A stretch of 64,000 nucleotides of DNA from Ascidiimonas meishanensis. Its GTDB lineage: Bacteria > Bacteroidota > Bacteroidia > Flavobacteriales > Flavobacteriaceae. Location: contig NZ_JBBEXD010000006.1 of NCBI RefSeq assembly GCF_037782385.1, positions 186,001 through 250,000 on the forward strand, given 5' to 3'. Positions 27,769 to 36,603 of the stretch are shown here, in pieces; the first letter of the stretch is position 1; every line of letters begins with the position of its first letter. The notes below the pieces were generated by a model that saw only the letters and a program-made list of their open reading frames with translations, was not told the origin of the DNA and did no database searches. A program made the translations under genes and the position numbers.

Positions 27769-28602
27769 ATGGAAAATAGGTATACCAAATTTATACATTG
27801 TGATGATATTGAAATAGCAACTTCCTGCGAAGACTCTATTGGAGCAGTTCTTAATACATACCTTCCCTCTACCATATTATTGTTCACTCAAGTGGGTCAA
27901 TTAAATATAAAGATAGACCAAGAATTGTTTTCAATCCCCAGGGGTCATTTTGGATTACTGAGAAAATACACCACTGTAGAAATTTTTAAAACTTGGAAAC
28001 GTGATGAAGGATATGCGAAAACCTATGGGTTTATGCTCACCAACAATTATATAAGAAAGGTAATTGATGGAATTGTGCTCCCCAAAGATTTAGCACCTAC
28101 TACAAAACGTTTTATGAAGGTTCCAAAAACAAAAGAATTAAATGAACTAATGGTTCCTCTTATAGCCCATATTGATAATGGTAAAGATTTGGATACCAAT
28201 TATATTGAAAATAAAACCTTGGAAGCACTTATAGCATTAGTAAAGGCAAAAAAGGAATTATCTGTTGTGTTCAAAGAATTCTCATTAGCAGAGCGGGCAG
28301 ATATTGAAGAACTTATGTTTCATAATTATTTATATAATATTCCGTTAAAAACTTTAGCTGAACAATCTGGTAGAAGCCTGTCAACTTTCAACAGAGATTT
28401 TAGGTCTATTTTTAATGAAACCCCTCATAAGTGGATTTTAAATAAAAGATTAGAGTATGCCCGCAATATAATGTTTAGCAAGAAGAAGAGACCTTCTGAG
28501 GTTTTTTTACAAGCTGGATTTGAAAATTTAGCACACTTTAGCCGATCTTTCAAGAAAAAATACGCCATTACTCCGTCTGATTATTTCAAAACCTTAAATT
28601 GA
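27769..28602 (+). CDS. AraC-family transcriptional regulator
   Basis: 277 residues. The N-terminal ~150 residues are a cupin-like sensor typical of Bacteroidota AraC proteins (YLPSTILLFTQVGQLNIKIDQ). The C-terminal ~100 residues carry two helix-turn-helix units: NIPLKTLAEQSGRSLSTFNRDFRSIFNETPHKWI and RPSEVFLQAGFENLAHFSRSFKKKYAITPSDYF, the HTH_18 signature. Monocistronic or coupled with the bestrophin gene 54 bp downstream, which it may regulate. Confidence 0.92.
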   Translation: MENRYTKFIHCDDIEIATSCEDSIGAVLNTYLPSTILLFTQVGQLNIKIDQELFSIPRGHFGLLRKYTTVEIFKTWKRDEGYAKTYGFMLTNNYIRKVIDGIVLPKDLAPTTKRFMKVPKTKELNELMVPLIAHIDNGKDLDTNYIENKTLEALIALVKAKKELSVVFKEFSLAERADIEELMFHNYLYNIPLKTLAEQSGRSLSTFNRDFRSIFNETPHKWILNKRLEYARNIMFSKKKRPSEVFLQAGFENLAHFSRSFKKKYAITPSDYFKTLN

Positions 28603-28656
28603 AATTTTTAGTCAAATCATTCCAAAAAATAATAAAGCTCATAAATTTTATAGAAG

Positions 28657-29691
28657 ATGATTGTTACTAAGGGAATCAGTTTTGCAAAATTAATCAAATG
28701 GACTTGGTTTCATATTTTATGGTTAGTTGTTTTAATGGGAGTAGCGGCACTTCTGTATCACTTTAAAATTATCAATATTGTGATTCCTTGGTTACCAATT
28801 TCAGTAATAGGCACAGCCGTAGCATTCTATGTTGGTTTTAAAAATAACCAAGCTTATGATAGAATGTGGGAAGCCAGGAAAATATGGGGAGGTATTGTAA
28901 ACGATAGTCGTTCCTGGGGAATGATGGTAGATGGATATGTATCCCTTTTTTTTGCTGAAGATAAAATTGCTGAAAAAGAAGTTCATAGTATTAAAAAACG
29001 ACTCATATATAGACATATCGCATGGTTATACGCCCATCGCAGTCAATTATTGGTACCAACACCCTGGGAACATGTTAGTCAAGGTGGTTATACAGCAAGG
29101 ACTGCTAAAATGTATCGGAAAAAATTTGGTCTAGGTCTTATTGATGATGAAATTACAAGAACAGAACTAAAATTATTTATTCCAGAAGAAGAACACGACC
29201 GATTAATAAATAATGTAAATACCGCAACACAAATTATTAATGAGCAGGCAAGAGACCTTAAAAAATTAAGGGAACAAGGTTTTATAGATGACTTTAGGCA
29301 TATGGAAATGGTAAATGTATTAAGTAATTTTTACACATTGCAAGGTAAGAATGAACGTATTAAGAAATTCCCGCTACCTAGGCAATATGCTAATATTAGT
29401 AGGTATTTCGTAGGGATATTTATTATATTTCTTCCGTTTTCTATGATTCCCGAACTCTTGAAACTTGGAAACCTGGGAGTATGGTTATCTGTACCTATTA
29501 CAGCATTAATTGGCTGGGTATATGTAATGATGGAAGTAATAGGAGATTATACCGAAAACCCATTTCAAGGTATGGCCAATGACATTCCGATGTTATCCTT
29601 ATGCCGGGTAATAGAAATAGATTTGCGGGAAATGTTAGGAGAAGTAGATTTACCTCCTGGTATAAACTCAAAAAACGGAATTTTGATGTAG
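28657..29691 (+). CDS. Bestrophin-family anion channel (UPF0187)
   Basis: 344 residues. N-terminal VLLYHF-type membrane helix then LPISVIGTAVAFYVGFKNNQAYDRMWEARKIWGGIVNDSRSWG, the hallmark of bacterial bestrophins (FRNNxAYxRxWEAR, W-G). A long helical cytoplasmic part with LPRQYANISRYFVGIFIIFLPFSMIPEL and the acidic YTENPFQGMANDIPMLSLCRVIEIDLREMLGE C-terminus also fit. Bestrophins form pentameric chloride or cation channels in the inner membrane. The next gene is convergent with only 20 bp between. Confidence 0.92.
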   Translation: MIVTKGISFAKLIKWTWFHILWLVVLMGVAALLYHFKIINIVIPWLPISVIGTAVAFYVGFKNNQAYDRMWEARKIWGGIVNDSRSWGMMVDGYVSLFFAEDKIAEKEVHSIKKRLIYRHIAWLYAHRSQLLVPTPWEHVSQGGYTARTAKMYRKKFGLGLIDDEITRTELKLFIPEEEHDRLINNVNTATQIINEQARDLKKLREQGFIDDFRHMEMVNVLSNFYTLQGKNERIKKFPLPRQYANISRYFVGIFIIFLPFSMIPELLKLGNLGVWLSVPITALIGWVYVMMEVIGDYTENPFQGMANDIPMLSLCRVIEIDLREMLGEVDLPPGINSKNGILM

Positions 29692-29711
29692 CCGTATACA
29701 GAACTAAATCT

Positions 29712-30728
29712 CTACTGATGAATCTTACCAACAATACTCCTCAAAGACAGGGCCTCCGTCTCCCTAACAATAGAAAGAATTTCTGATAAAATGGATAAGG
29801 CTATTTCTTCGGGGGTTATAGAACCAATATGCAAACCTGCCGGACTGTAAATAACATCTAAAAATGTTTCTGATAATTCTGGAGAATAGTGCATAAGCTC
29901 ACTTTGTAATTCTTCACGCCGCTTAGAAGATCCTACTATACCAATGTATCTTGGTTGCAATGGTTCTAATTTTAACAGGTATTTTAAATCTTGCACATAG
30001 TTATGTGTCATGAGCACTACCACCGTTTCATTATCAATAGGGACATCTAATATTTCTGGTGTTTGCGCGGTTACAGATTTTGCTCCTGGAAAATCAGACA
30101 CTAGTTTAGGGTCTTTTATAGAAGTAATTACATTCACTTCCCAACCTAATAAAGAAGCCATTGTACATAGTTTAACAGAATCATGCTCGCCACCTATAAT
30201 TAACAGGTGAAGGCTGGGTTTTAAAATTTGAGAGAATATTTTTAAATCTTTAAAGGTCTTGGGTTCAAAAGTCTTGCTAAATATGAAACTTGAATTGTCA
30301 TTAAAACGGGTGATACTTCCAAAATCTCCAACTGCGTCTTCTTTTTGTTCATAGTAAGACTCTATTTTAAATGGCTCCCGAGTTTCTAAAACATGTTGAA
30401 ACTTTTCTAAGAATTCATCTGAAATATTAAAAGGCTCAATTAGAATATACAAGATACCTTCACATCCTAAACGATAGCGTCCATCATACGTAATTACTAT
30501 AGCTTTATCCTCTTTAAATACAGATTCTGCCCTACGTTTTATTTCGTTTTCAACACAACCACCACTTACGGCGCCCACCATTTTACCATGTTCAGAAATC
30601 AGCATACGCACCCCCGGTTTTCTATAAGAAGATCCTTCTAAAAAAACTACTGTAGCCAATACACTTTTCAATTCACTTTGTTGATTGATTTTAGCGTGAT
30701 AGACTATATCTTTAAATTCGTGTGTCAA
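29712..30728 (-). CDS. XdhC/CoxI-family molybdenum-cofactor maturation protein
   Basis: 338 residues. N-terminal XdhC_CoxI domain with ATVVFLEGSSYRKPGVRMLI, VGAVSGGCVENEI and LGCEGILYILIEP; C-terminal XdhC Rossmann domain with HLLIIGGEHDSVKLC, VVLMTHNYVQDL, YIGIVGSSKRREEL and GLHIGSITPEEIALSILSEI. These proteins bind Moco and assist its sulfuration for xanthine-oxidase-family enzymes. It lies 26 bp downstream of the large-subunit gene on the same strand, fitting that role for the adjacent hydroxylase. Confidence 0.93.
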   Translation of the reverse strand: MTHEFKDIVYHAKINQQSELKSVLATVVFLEGSSYRKPGVRMLISEHGKMVGAVSGGCVENEIKRRAESVFKEDKAIVITYDGRYRLGCEGILYILIEPFNISDEFLEKFQHVLETREPFKIESYYEQKEDAVGDFGSITRFNDNSSFIFSKTFEPKTFKDLKIFSQILKPSLHLLIIGGEHDSVKLCTMASLLGWEVNVITSIKDPKLVSDFPGAKSVTAQTPEILDVPIDNETVVVLMTHNYVQDLKYLLKLEPLQPRYIGIVGSSKRREELQSELMHYSPELSETFLDVIYSPAGLHIGSITPEEIALSILSEILSIVRETEALSLRSIVGKIHQ

Positions 30729-30754
30729 TTATGGTAGGTATTTATTATATATAA

Positions 30755-32923
30755 TTAGCTCAATTTTAATGGTAAATCTGTTAAACGTTTCCCTGTTAAT
30801 CTACGCACCGCATTTGCTACTGCTGCACCTATAGGCCCCATAGGGGGTTCTCCAACCGGTAAAGGTATCTCTGCACCTTGAATAAAATGCACCTCAATTT
30901 CTTTTGGTGCATGTTTCATTAATGCCATATCATAAGGGCCATAAATTGTGGGAGTTAGTTGTCCGTCTTCCAAAGTCATTTTCTCAAACATAGCTGCGCT
31001 CATTCCCATAATTATAGAACCTTCACATTGTGCTTTTACTTGGTCTGGATTTACTACAACACCACAATCAAAAGCACAGGTTACTTTATGCACTTTAATT
31101 TGGTTATTCTCAATAGAAACTTCCACCACATGTGCTGCAGGGGAGTTAGCATCCGTAGATGCAGCAAATCCCATTGCGCGTCCATTTACTACTTTATCTT
31201 TATAATTCCCTTTTTCGGCAGCCAATTTAATCACCTCTTTAATCCGTTTTGAAATAGGGGCATCACCCAAACTTGAAATTCTAAATTCCACAGGATTTTT
31301 TTGCGCTTTAATGGCCATTTCATCAACAAAACTTTCAATAGCAAAAATATTGGCTAATAACCCTAAGCTACGCCACCAACTAGTGGCAAAAGGCAAGGTG
31401 GTATGCCATTGTACCGCACGATGATTTGGAATTTTATCGTACATAATATTTGCCCCACGCATAGCCCCCAAATCTGTACCTAAAACATCATGTAAAACTC
31501 CGGGTAGTATAACAGAACCAATAGCCACATCTCCACTGGCATAATGGTGTTCTAATGCGTCAAGCAAACCGTTATCATTTAATTTTCCTCGCATGATATG
31601 GTGCGTTGGTGGCCGAAATAAATCGTTTTGAAATTCTTCTTTCCTACTAAAAATATACTTTATAGGCTTACCAACTTCTTTTGATAATTGAACCGCTTGT
31701 ATGGCGTGATTGGTATTTAATTTACGCCCAAAACCACCCCCTAAATACGTAGGTACAATATTTACCTTTTCGGCAGCTACATTCAATGCTTCAGCCACCG
31801 CTTTTTGAGTGACGCCTGGTACTTGAGTAGATAAAATTACAGTAATCTCTCCGTTGTTATAATCGGCAACAGCGCCATTGGGTTCTATTTGGGCATGAGC
31901 ACCAATAGGACTGGTAAATTCCATAGAAACCACATTTTCAGCACCTGCGTCTAGTTTAGCACCTTCTTTTTGGGTCACCATTTTGTTACCTTTACCTACT
32001 TGAAGTGTTTCACGAATTTCTTCTTCCGTCCATTTTTTCGGGATATCCCAATCTACTTTTAAATACCTCTTGGCCGCCAAAGCCTGAGGGAAGGATTTAG
32101 CAATTACACCCACCCAATCATCCATCTGAACTATTTTCACCACACCCGGCATGTTTTCAGATTCAGAAGTATTCGCACTTTTAAATTTTGCCCCCACGGT
32201 ACTTGGTCTTACAATTGCTGCATGCAACATATCTGGCATTTCCGCATCCAATCCAAAAATAGGATCCCCATAAACTTTTGCATTTAAATCAATACGTTTA
32301 ATTGGTTTTCCAATAAATTTATAATCAGACATTGGTTTTAATTCCGGGGTATCAGGAATCTCCCATTCAGTAACACCATCAGCCGCTTCAGCATACGTCA
32401 TGGTCTTTCCACCGCCAGAAATAACCCCTTCTTTAGTAGATAATTTGGAAACATTCACACTCCATTTTTTAGCCGCTTCATTCTTCAGCATTTCACGCAT
32501 GGTAGCAGATAATTCACGAAGCGGTTGCCATAAGCCCCCAACAGATAAACTCCCTCCGGTACTCATCATATCTACAATACCGGTTTTGGTAGCTGCGCCT
32601 ATAACCTCTATTTGATCAATTCTAAGATTCATCTCGTCAGCAATCATTTGTGCAAAACTGGTAAACGAACCTTGTCCCATTTCTACTTTAGGAGAATGGA
32701 AAATAAGCTTGTTAGCTTTGGTGAGTTCAAACCATAGGTTAGGCTCTGTACCGCTACCCATATAGGAGGGAGGCAAGGTTTCTACCATTCCAAAAATAGA
32801 ACGCCGTATAGGATTTCTAAACGCGTAGGTGCCAATAGCTAGAACCCCTAAGGTGCCTAACCCACCTCTTACTAAAAATTTACGACGAGAGATGCCTTTA
32901 GATGTTTTTTCTTTTTTACTCAT
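30755..32923 (-). CDS. Molybdopterin-binding large subunit of an isoquinoline 1-oxidoreductase-type hydroxylase (IorB-like)
   Basis: 722 residues. A twin-arginine export signal (SRRKFLVRGG then hydrophobic stretch) opens the protein. The aldehyde-oxidase-type Moco domains follow: FHSPKVEMGQGSFTSFAQMIADE, an IGAHAQIEPN-type segment, YLGGGFGRKLN, GRAMGFAAS, TCAFDCGVVVNPDQVKAQCEGSI and the C-terminal GEPPMGPIGAAVANAV with the catalytic Glu. This is the IorB-like branch, exported folded to the periplasm. The 4-bp overlap with the upstream 2Fe-2S subunit indicates stoichiometric expression. True substrate unknown; quinoline-type or aldehyde substrates are typical. Confidence 0.93.
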   Translation of the reverse strand: MSKKEKTSKGISRRKFLVRGGLGTLGVLAIGTYAFRNPIRRSIFGMVETLPPSYMGSGTEPNLWFELTKANKLIFHSPKVEMGQGSFTSFAQMIADEMNLRIDQIEVIGAATKTGIVDMMSTGGSLSVGGLWQPLRELSATMREMLKNEAAKKWSVNVSKLSTKEGVISGGGKTMTYAEAADGVTEWEIPDTPELKPMSDYKFIGKPIKRIDLNAKVYGDPIFGLDAEMPDMLHAAIVRPSTVGAKFKSANTSESENMPGVVKIVQMDDWVGVIAKSFPQALAAKRYLKVDWDIPKKWTEEEIRETLQVGKGNKMVTQKEGAKLDAGAENVVSMEFTSPIGAHAQIEPNGAVADYNNGEITVILSTQVPGVTQKAVAEALNVAAEKVNIVPTYLGGGFGRKLNTNHAIQAVQLSKEVGKPIKYIFSRKEEFQNDLFRPPTHHIMRGKLNDNGLLDALEHHYASGDVAIGSVILPGVLHDVLGTDLGAMRGANIMYDKIPNHRAVQWHTTLPFATSWWRSLGLLANIFAIESFVDEMAIKAQKNPVEFRISSLGDAPISKRIKEVIKLAAEKGNYKDKVVNGRAMGFAASTDANSPAAHVVEVSIENNQIKVHKVTCAFDCGVVVNPDQVKAQCEGSIIMGMSAAMFEKMTLEDGQLTPTIYGPYDMALMKHAPKEIEVHFIQGAEIPLPVGEPPMGPIGAAVANAVRRLTGKRLTDLPLKLS

Positions 32924-33411
32924 AGCTCTCTATTTAGTGGGTGAGAAGAATTGTTCTTTATTTCGGCGGCACGATGTATGGCTTTTCGCATTCTATAGTA
33001 CGTTGCACAACGGCATACATTTATAATATTATTGTCTATATCTTCATCTGTAGGCGTTGGATTTTTTTCTAAGAGAGCAGCAGTAGCCATCATAAATCCT
33101 GGTTGACAATAGCCACATTGTGGCACTATTTCTTCCATCCAGGCTTGTTGCACCGGATGCGGATTTTCTTTGGTTCCCAACCCTTCTATAGTTGTTATTT
33201 TTTTTCCCTCAGCAAATTTTACCGCATAAGAACAGGAACGTACTTCTTCGCTATCTACCATAATAGTGCACGCACCACAAGCTGCTTTTCCGCAGCCAAA
33301 TTTTGTTCCTTTTAAATCAAGCATATCCCTAATTACCCAAAGTAAAGGCGTATTGCCATCCTCAATGTTAATGGTTTGAGGGCTGTTGTTTATAGTGAAT
33401 GATATTTTCAT
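32920..33411 (-). CDS. [2Fe-2S] small subunit of the molybdenum hydroxylase (IorA-like)
   Basis: 163 residues. Plant-ferredoxin-type cluster CGKAACGACTIMVDSEEVRSC, then the second cluster with QCGYCQPGFMMA and INVCRCATYYRMRKAI, the standard two-cluster layout. No signal peptide, as expected for a subunit that travels with its Tat-dependent partner. Its 3' end overlaps the large-subunit start by 4 bp. Confidence 0.95.
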   Translation of the reverse strand: MKISFTINNSPQTINIEDGNTPLLWVIRDMLDLKGTKFGCGKAACGACTIMVDSEEVRSCSYAVKFAEGKKITTIEGLGTKENPHPVQQAWMEEIVPQCGYCQPGFMMATAALLEKNPTPTDEDIDNNIINVCRCATYYRMRKAIHRAAEIKNNSSHPLNREL

Positions 33412-33439
33412 ACTATCAAGTTGGTTTTCATTTTAATAA

Positions 33440-34060
33440 TTAATCTTCTGGAACTATGGCCCCATTTGCAATCCATTCTTTCACCGCTTTTTTATATTCT
33501 TCCAGGGGTACAGGTGGTTTTTTACGTGGCGTTCCATCTGCCTTAACACCGGGTTCCCATGCCCATAATACAAGTTCATGTTCTGTTAAGTGATGCATTA
33601 ATTCTTCCAGATTGCGGCCTCCATTATTTGCTGGATTAAGCATAGATTTGGCAATTTCAGTACGTGTTAAACCTTCCCACTTCATTTTGGCCGGTGCTAA
33701 ACTCCACTCAGGTGCACCGGGCACTCCAGAATACGCATTGTTTTCAGATTGGTGGCACGTAATACATTTGGTAGCTTCATAACCTAAATTACGTTCTCCA
33801 CCCGCCATCCCAAAGTAATGAGGATGCCCATCATCTCCTTGTTTGGGAATGTTATCATTTGGATGGCAGTTTATACAACGCGGACTCGTAAGAACGTCCA
33901 TCATCTTATTAAAATGCACATTGCTATTTGAAGTTACGGTATCTTTTTTGGATGTTGGAATATACAAGGTATCCAAATCTCTAGGTGTATAATGAGTGGC
34001 AAATAAGACTCCAAAAATCAAAAAAACAGGAATCAAAATCAAACGCAATAGCTTTCTCAT
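33440..34060 (-). CDS. Periplasmic dihaem cytochrome c, partner of the hydroxylase
   Basis: 206 residues, N-terminal signal anchor (residues ~5-22), then two haem-binding CxxCH motifs (CINCH near 59 and CITCH near 99). MAGGERNLGYEATKC lies between them and NPANNGGRNLEELMHHLTEHELVLWAWEPG after; the latter is characteristic of the third subunit found beside IorAB-type enzymes. First gene of the leftward operon, 28 bp upstream of the 2Fe-2S subunit. Role: carries electrons from the hydroxylase into the respiratory chain. Confidence 0.88.
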   Translation of the reverse strand: MRKLLRLILIPVFLIFGVLFATHYTPRDLDTLYIPTSKKDTVTSNSNVHFNKMMDVLTSPRCINCHPNDNIPKQGDDGHPHYFGMAGGERNLGYEATKCITCHQSENNAYSGVPGAPEWSLAPAKMKWEGLTRTEIAKSMLNPANNGGRNLEELMHHLTEHELVLWAWEPGVKADGTPRKKPPVPLEEYKKAVKEWIANGAIVPED

Positions 34061-35006
34061 CTTCTATAGATTAAAAATTAGTCTTTGTAAAAATAAGAGT
34101 AAAAGAAGTACATAACTTGACTAAAAATGTCAAAATTCAAATGAAGACCAATTCAGGTAAGTTTCCAAAAACTGCACTATGGAAACAAATGGGTCACCTC
34201 TTTTTGCTCTTAACCAGGCAGAGAAATAGGGATGCATTAGATTGCTTCCCCATCTCCCCACGAGATTATAAAGCTAAGAATTAATAGCTTAATAGAAAGA
34301 ACCCTTCTTTCCATTCCCGGCAGGCAGAGAGAAACTTGATGTAAACTGTCTCCATTTTTGATAGCATGGCAAAACAAACAAACCGTCTGGTACGCTAGGT
34401 TTTTGTATGTAAACCAAGAAAAACGCAGTAGGACCTCACGCATAGTATAGCGGTAGCTAGCCTATATGCCATTTGTAAAGTATTTTCGATGCTTCAGCCG
34501 TTTGGAAACGCAATATACATTTAGGACCTCCTTAGAAGAAAATAGAAATAAGATGAATTAAAAGTGCTCCCGACTTCCTTAGGGATTCTTTTGGTTTTTT
34601 TCTGAACCCTGAGCGCAGTCGCAGGGTAGGTGAGCAAAGAAAATGAACTTAATAATCTAAAAATAAGATTATTAAGTTAAAATAATCTAAAAAATTTTAA
34701 AACTATATTTTATGGAGACTAAATCAAACTCACGTTAGCTACCATACGTTCCCACGCATTCCAGCACCTCAAAAGTCTAAGCAGCCATAAGAACGGGGGA
34801 ATAATTTGCTACCATACGCCCCAAACTCCAAAAATTTTGTTTAACTAATAATAAGGATTACTTAATCATTTTATTAAAATATTAAGAATTTGCTATAAAA
34901 AATAACATTTGTTTGCATAATTATAAGTGTTTCTTAACAAAATACCCAAGAATTCTCATTCATATTTGTGAAACAAACAATGGTAACCCAATAAATTTTA
35001 TATATC
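34061..35006. other. 946-bp non-coding region with dispersed repeat
   Basis: Marks the transition from conserved genes to the repeat-rich accessory segment. The left half shows nothing recognisable beyond stops in all frames. The right half carries a copy of the dispersed repeat (34471-34737, listed separately). The last ~250 bp form the AT-rich leader of the HU-like gene. Confidence 0.6.
34471..34737 (+). repeat. Dispersed repeat, copy R1 (non-coding, MITE-like family)
   Basis: Shares with the copy at 36047-36313 nearly the whole length: TGTAAAGTATTTTCGATGC at the left, GACCTCCTT, GCTCCCGACTTCCTT, the core CCCTGAGCGCAGTCGCAG, GAGCAAAGAAAATGAA, and ATATTTTATGGAGACTAAAT at the right, ending in an ACTCACGTTA terminus related to the right ends of R3 and R4. 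No protein-coding content. Same orientation as the other copies. Confidence 0.8.
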
Positions 35007-35438
35007 ATGAGCGTAACATTTAAATCCGTAGCAAAAAGAAATCCACAAAATTTTGACGAAACCCCTAAATTCTATGCGTTAGCCGTTGCCAGTGGCAATG
35101 CAGACATAGACCGCCTCTCTGAGTTGGTAGCCGATGGTTCTACCGTGCGGCAAAACGATGTCTATGCGGTAATCATAGGATTGGTAAACGCCATACAAGG
35201 CGAATTAAAGAATGGCCGTAAAGTAACGCTGGGTAAACTAGGCACTTTTAGCCTGGGCGTCACCAGCGAAGGCGTAGAAGAAGAAGAAAAACTCTCTGCC
35301 AACCAGATTAAAAAAGCCCGTATTAATTACCGCCCTGGTGCAGAAATTAAAGACATGCTTAAAACCCTGCGGTTTAAAAAGCTGCGTAAAGCAGAATCAC
35401 CAGAAGGAACAACTACGCTGCCACCACTTAATGAATAA
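35007..35438 (+). CDS. HU-family DNA-binding protein (Bacteroidota HU-HIG type)
   Basis: 143 residues. Opens with VTFKSVAKRNPQNFDETPKFYALAVASG, followed by DIDRLSELVADGSTVRQNDVYAVIIGLVNAI, GRKVTLGKLGTFSLGVTSEG and INYRPGAEIKDMLKTLRFKK: the HU-like fold with beta arm and C-terminal low-complexity tail common in this phylum, where many copies occur per genome near repeats and mobile regions. Its TAA stop lies within the left end of a MITE-like element (35436 on). Single-gene unit. Confidence 0.9.
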   Translation: MSVTFKSVAKRNPQNFDETPKFYALAVASGNADIDRLSELVADGSTVRQNDVYAVIIGLVNAIQGELKNGRKVTLGKLGTFSLGVTSEGVEEEEKLSANQIKKARINYRPGAEIKDMLKTLRFKKLRKAESPEGTTTLPPLNE

Positions 35439-35732
35439 AGTCAGTTCGATGTAAATAAGAATTAAAATCCTGTTCGAAGTTGTCTTTTTCCGCAGTGTAA
35501 CAAGGTTTTCCGTTAAGAATTTTCGAAGCCTTGGAGAAAATTTAGGAAAGCCTTGTGGTTTTGTCCACTTTCTGGACAAAAATACCTTGGAAAAAGTGTC
35601 TTTTCTTTTGGTTCGTTTTCTTTGGACAAGCAAAGAAAATGAACGTAAGTAATTTATATGCAACAATTTTAATACATAAAAGACCCTATTTAAGGTTAAA
35701 AATAAAACTGAAATTAGATAGAACTCACATTA
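35436..35732 (+). repeat. MITE-like element R3 (about 297 bp) with imperfect terminal inverted repeats
   Basis: Left end TAAAGTCAGTTCGAT and the reverse complement of the right end, TAATGTGAGTTCTAT, agree at 12 of 15 positions. The interior shares a ~170-bp nearly identical core with R4 (45943-46238), from TCTTTTTCCGCAGT to AGCAAAGAAAATGAAC, including the TTGTCCACTTTCTGGA hairpin half. No real coding frame. The left terminus overlaps the stop codon of the HU-like gene. Established: non-coding, inverted-ended repeats of this size are MITE-like; mobility by an unlinked transposase is inference. Confidence 0.75.
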
Positions 35733-35800
35733 AATAATTAAACAACAGCTGGCAAGCTAGCAGTAAGGTTTTTAGTAAAGTTTAAAAGCCATCTGGCAGA

Positions 35801-35825
35801 AAAAGTCCTTCGGGACTTTTTTTTT
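35801..35825 (+). terminator. Strong intrinsic terminator
   Basis: AAAGTCC, a TTCG tetraloop, GGACTTT, then a run of nine T. Textbook hairpin plus U-tract in the + direction; a plausible end for the HU-like gene transcript about 360 bp upstream. Confidence 0.9.
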
Positions 35826-35845
35826 ATGCCCTGTTTTTTCGCTAA

Positions 35846-35970
35846 AAAGCTACGCAGCTTTGGCCGTAAACCTGCGGTACTTTGGTGGTAAACCTGCGTA
35901 GGTTTTACTACCAACCTGCTGAGCTTTACTACCAAACCTGCTGAGGTTGTTAACACAAGCTTCGCAGCTT
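35846..35970. repeat. Array of short palindromic hairpins
   Basis: Four perfect 14-16 nt palindromes with 4-nt loops lie in tandem: AAAGCT-ACGC-AGCTTT (35846), AAACCT-GCGT-AGGTTT (35890), AACCT-GCTG-AGGTT (35935), AAGCT-TCGC-AGCTT (35957). Two degenerate members lie near 35868 and 35913. Linkers repeat TTTACTACC/GGTGGTAAA. Unclassified; could be a degenerate palindrome cluster or structured RNA. Confidence 0.6.
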
Positions 35971-36046
35971 GACGGTTAAAGGTAAATCTACACTACAGAT
36001 AGCTCCTTACCTCCCCAAACAATGCTCTTTTGTGTAGCAGATGCGT

Positions 36047-36313
36047 TATGTGTAAAGTATTTTCGATGCCTCCACCGTTTGAGGGAACAATGCACATTTT
36101 AAGACCTCCTTTGTAGAAATAAAAATAAGATAAACTAAAAGCGCTCCCGACTTCCTTCGGGATTCTTTTGGTTTGTTTCTAAACCCTGAGCGCAGTCGCA
36201 GAGTGGGCGAGCAAAGAAAATGAAAGGAATACTCTAAAAATAAAAATGTTAGGTTAAAACAGGATAAAAATTTTAAAACTATATTTTATGGAGACTAAAT
36301 CAAACTCACATTA
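36047..36313 (+). repeat. Dispersed repeat, copy R2
   Basis: Second near-full copy of the R1 type (GCTCCCGACTTCCTTCGG, CCCTGAGCGCAGTCGCAGAG, ATATTTTATGGAGACTAAAT, right end ACTCACATTA). Preceded by a ~60-bp segment (TACACTACAG... TTTTGTGTAGCAGATGC) that is repeated again at 36322-36380, so the right neighbour is a truncated second copy of the left end. Confidence 0.8.
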
Positions 36314-36603
36314 ACGCTACACTACACTACAGGTAGCTTCTTAGCTCTCCAAACAACGCCTTTTTGTGTAGCAGATGCCTTATGTGTAAAGTATTTTCGA
36401 TGCTGTATGATCATTTTTAAAATACCCTTCCAAGCACACAGTAAGACTCTTTTAATACAGAACAAAAAGCTTAAAACAATATAAAAGCTATAAATTTTAT
36501 CCGATTTTACTATTTTTATTATACAGAATAATCTTATATTTTTGCTAAGCTTACAGTATAAATCACCTTTTTCTATTACTAATTATAAAAAACCGATGTA
36601 AAA

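Larger units (their letters stand above)
35439..36603. other. 1165-bp non-coding region packed with repeats
   Basis: In order: MITE-like element R3, a strong terminator (35801-35825), an array of short hairpins (35846-35970), a ~90-bp direct repeat (35988-36070 again at 36322-36404, shift 334 bp), and dispersed repeat R2. The last ~200 bp are plain AT-rich leader of the next gene. No gene seen. Confidence 0.7.
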
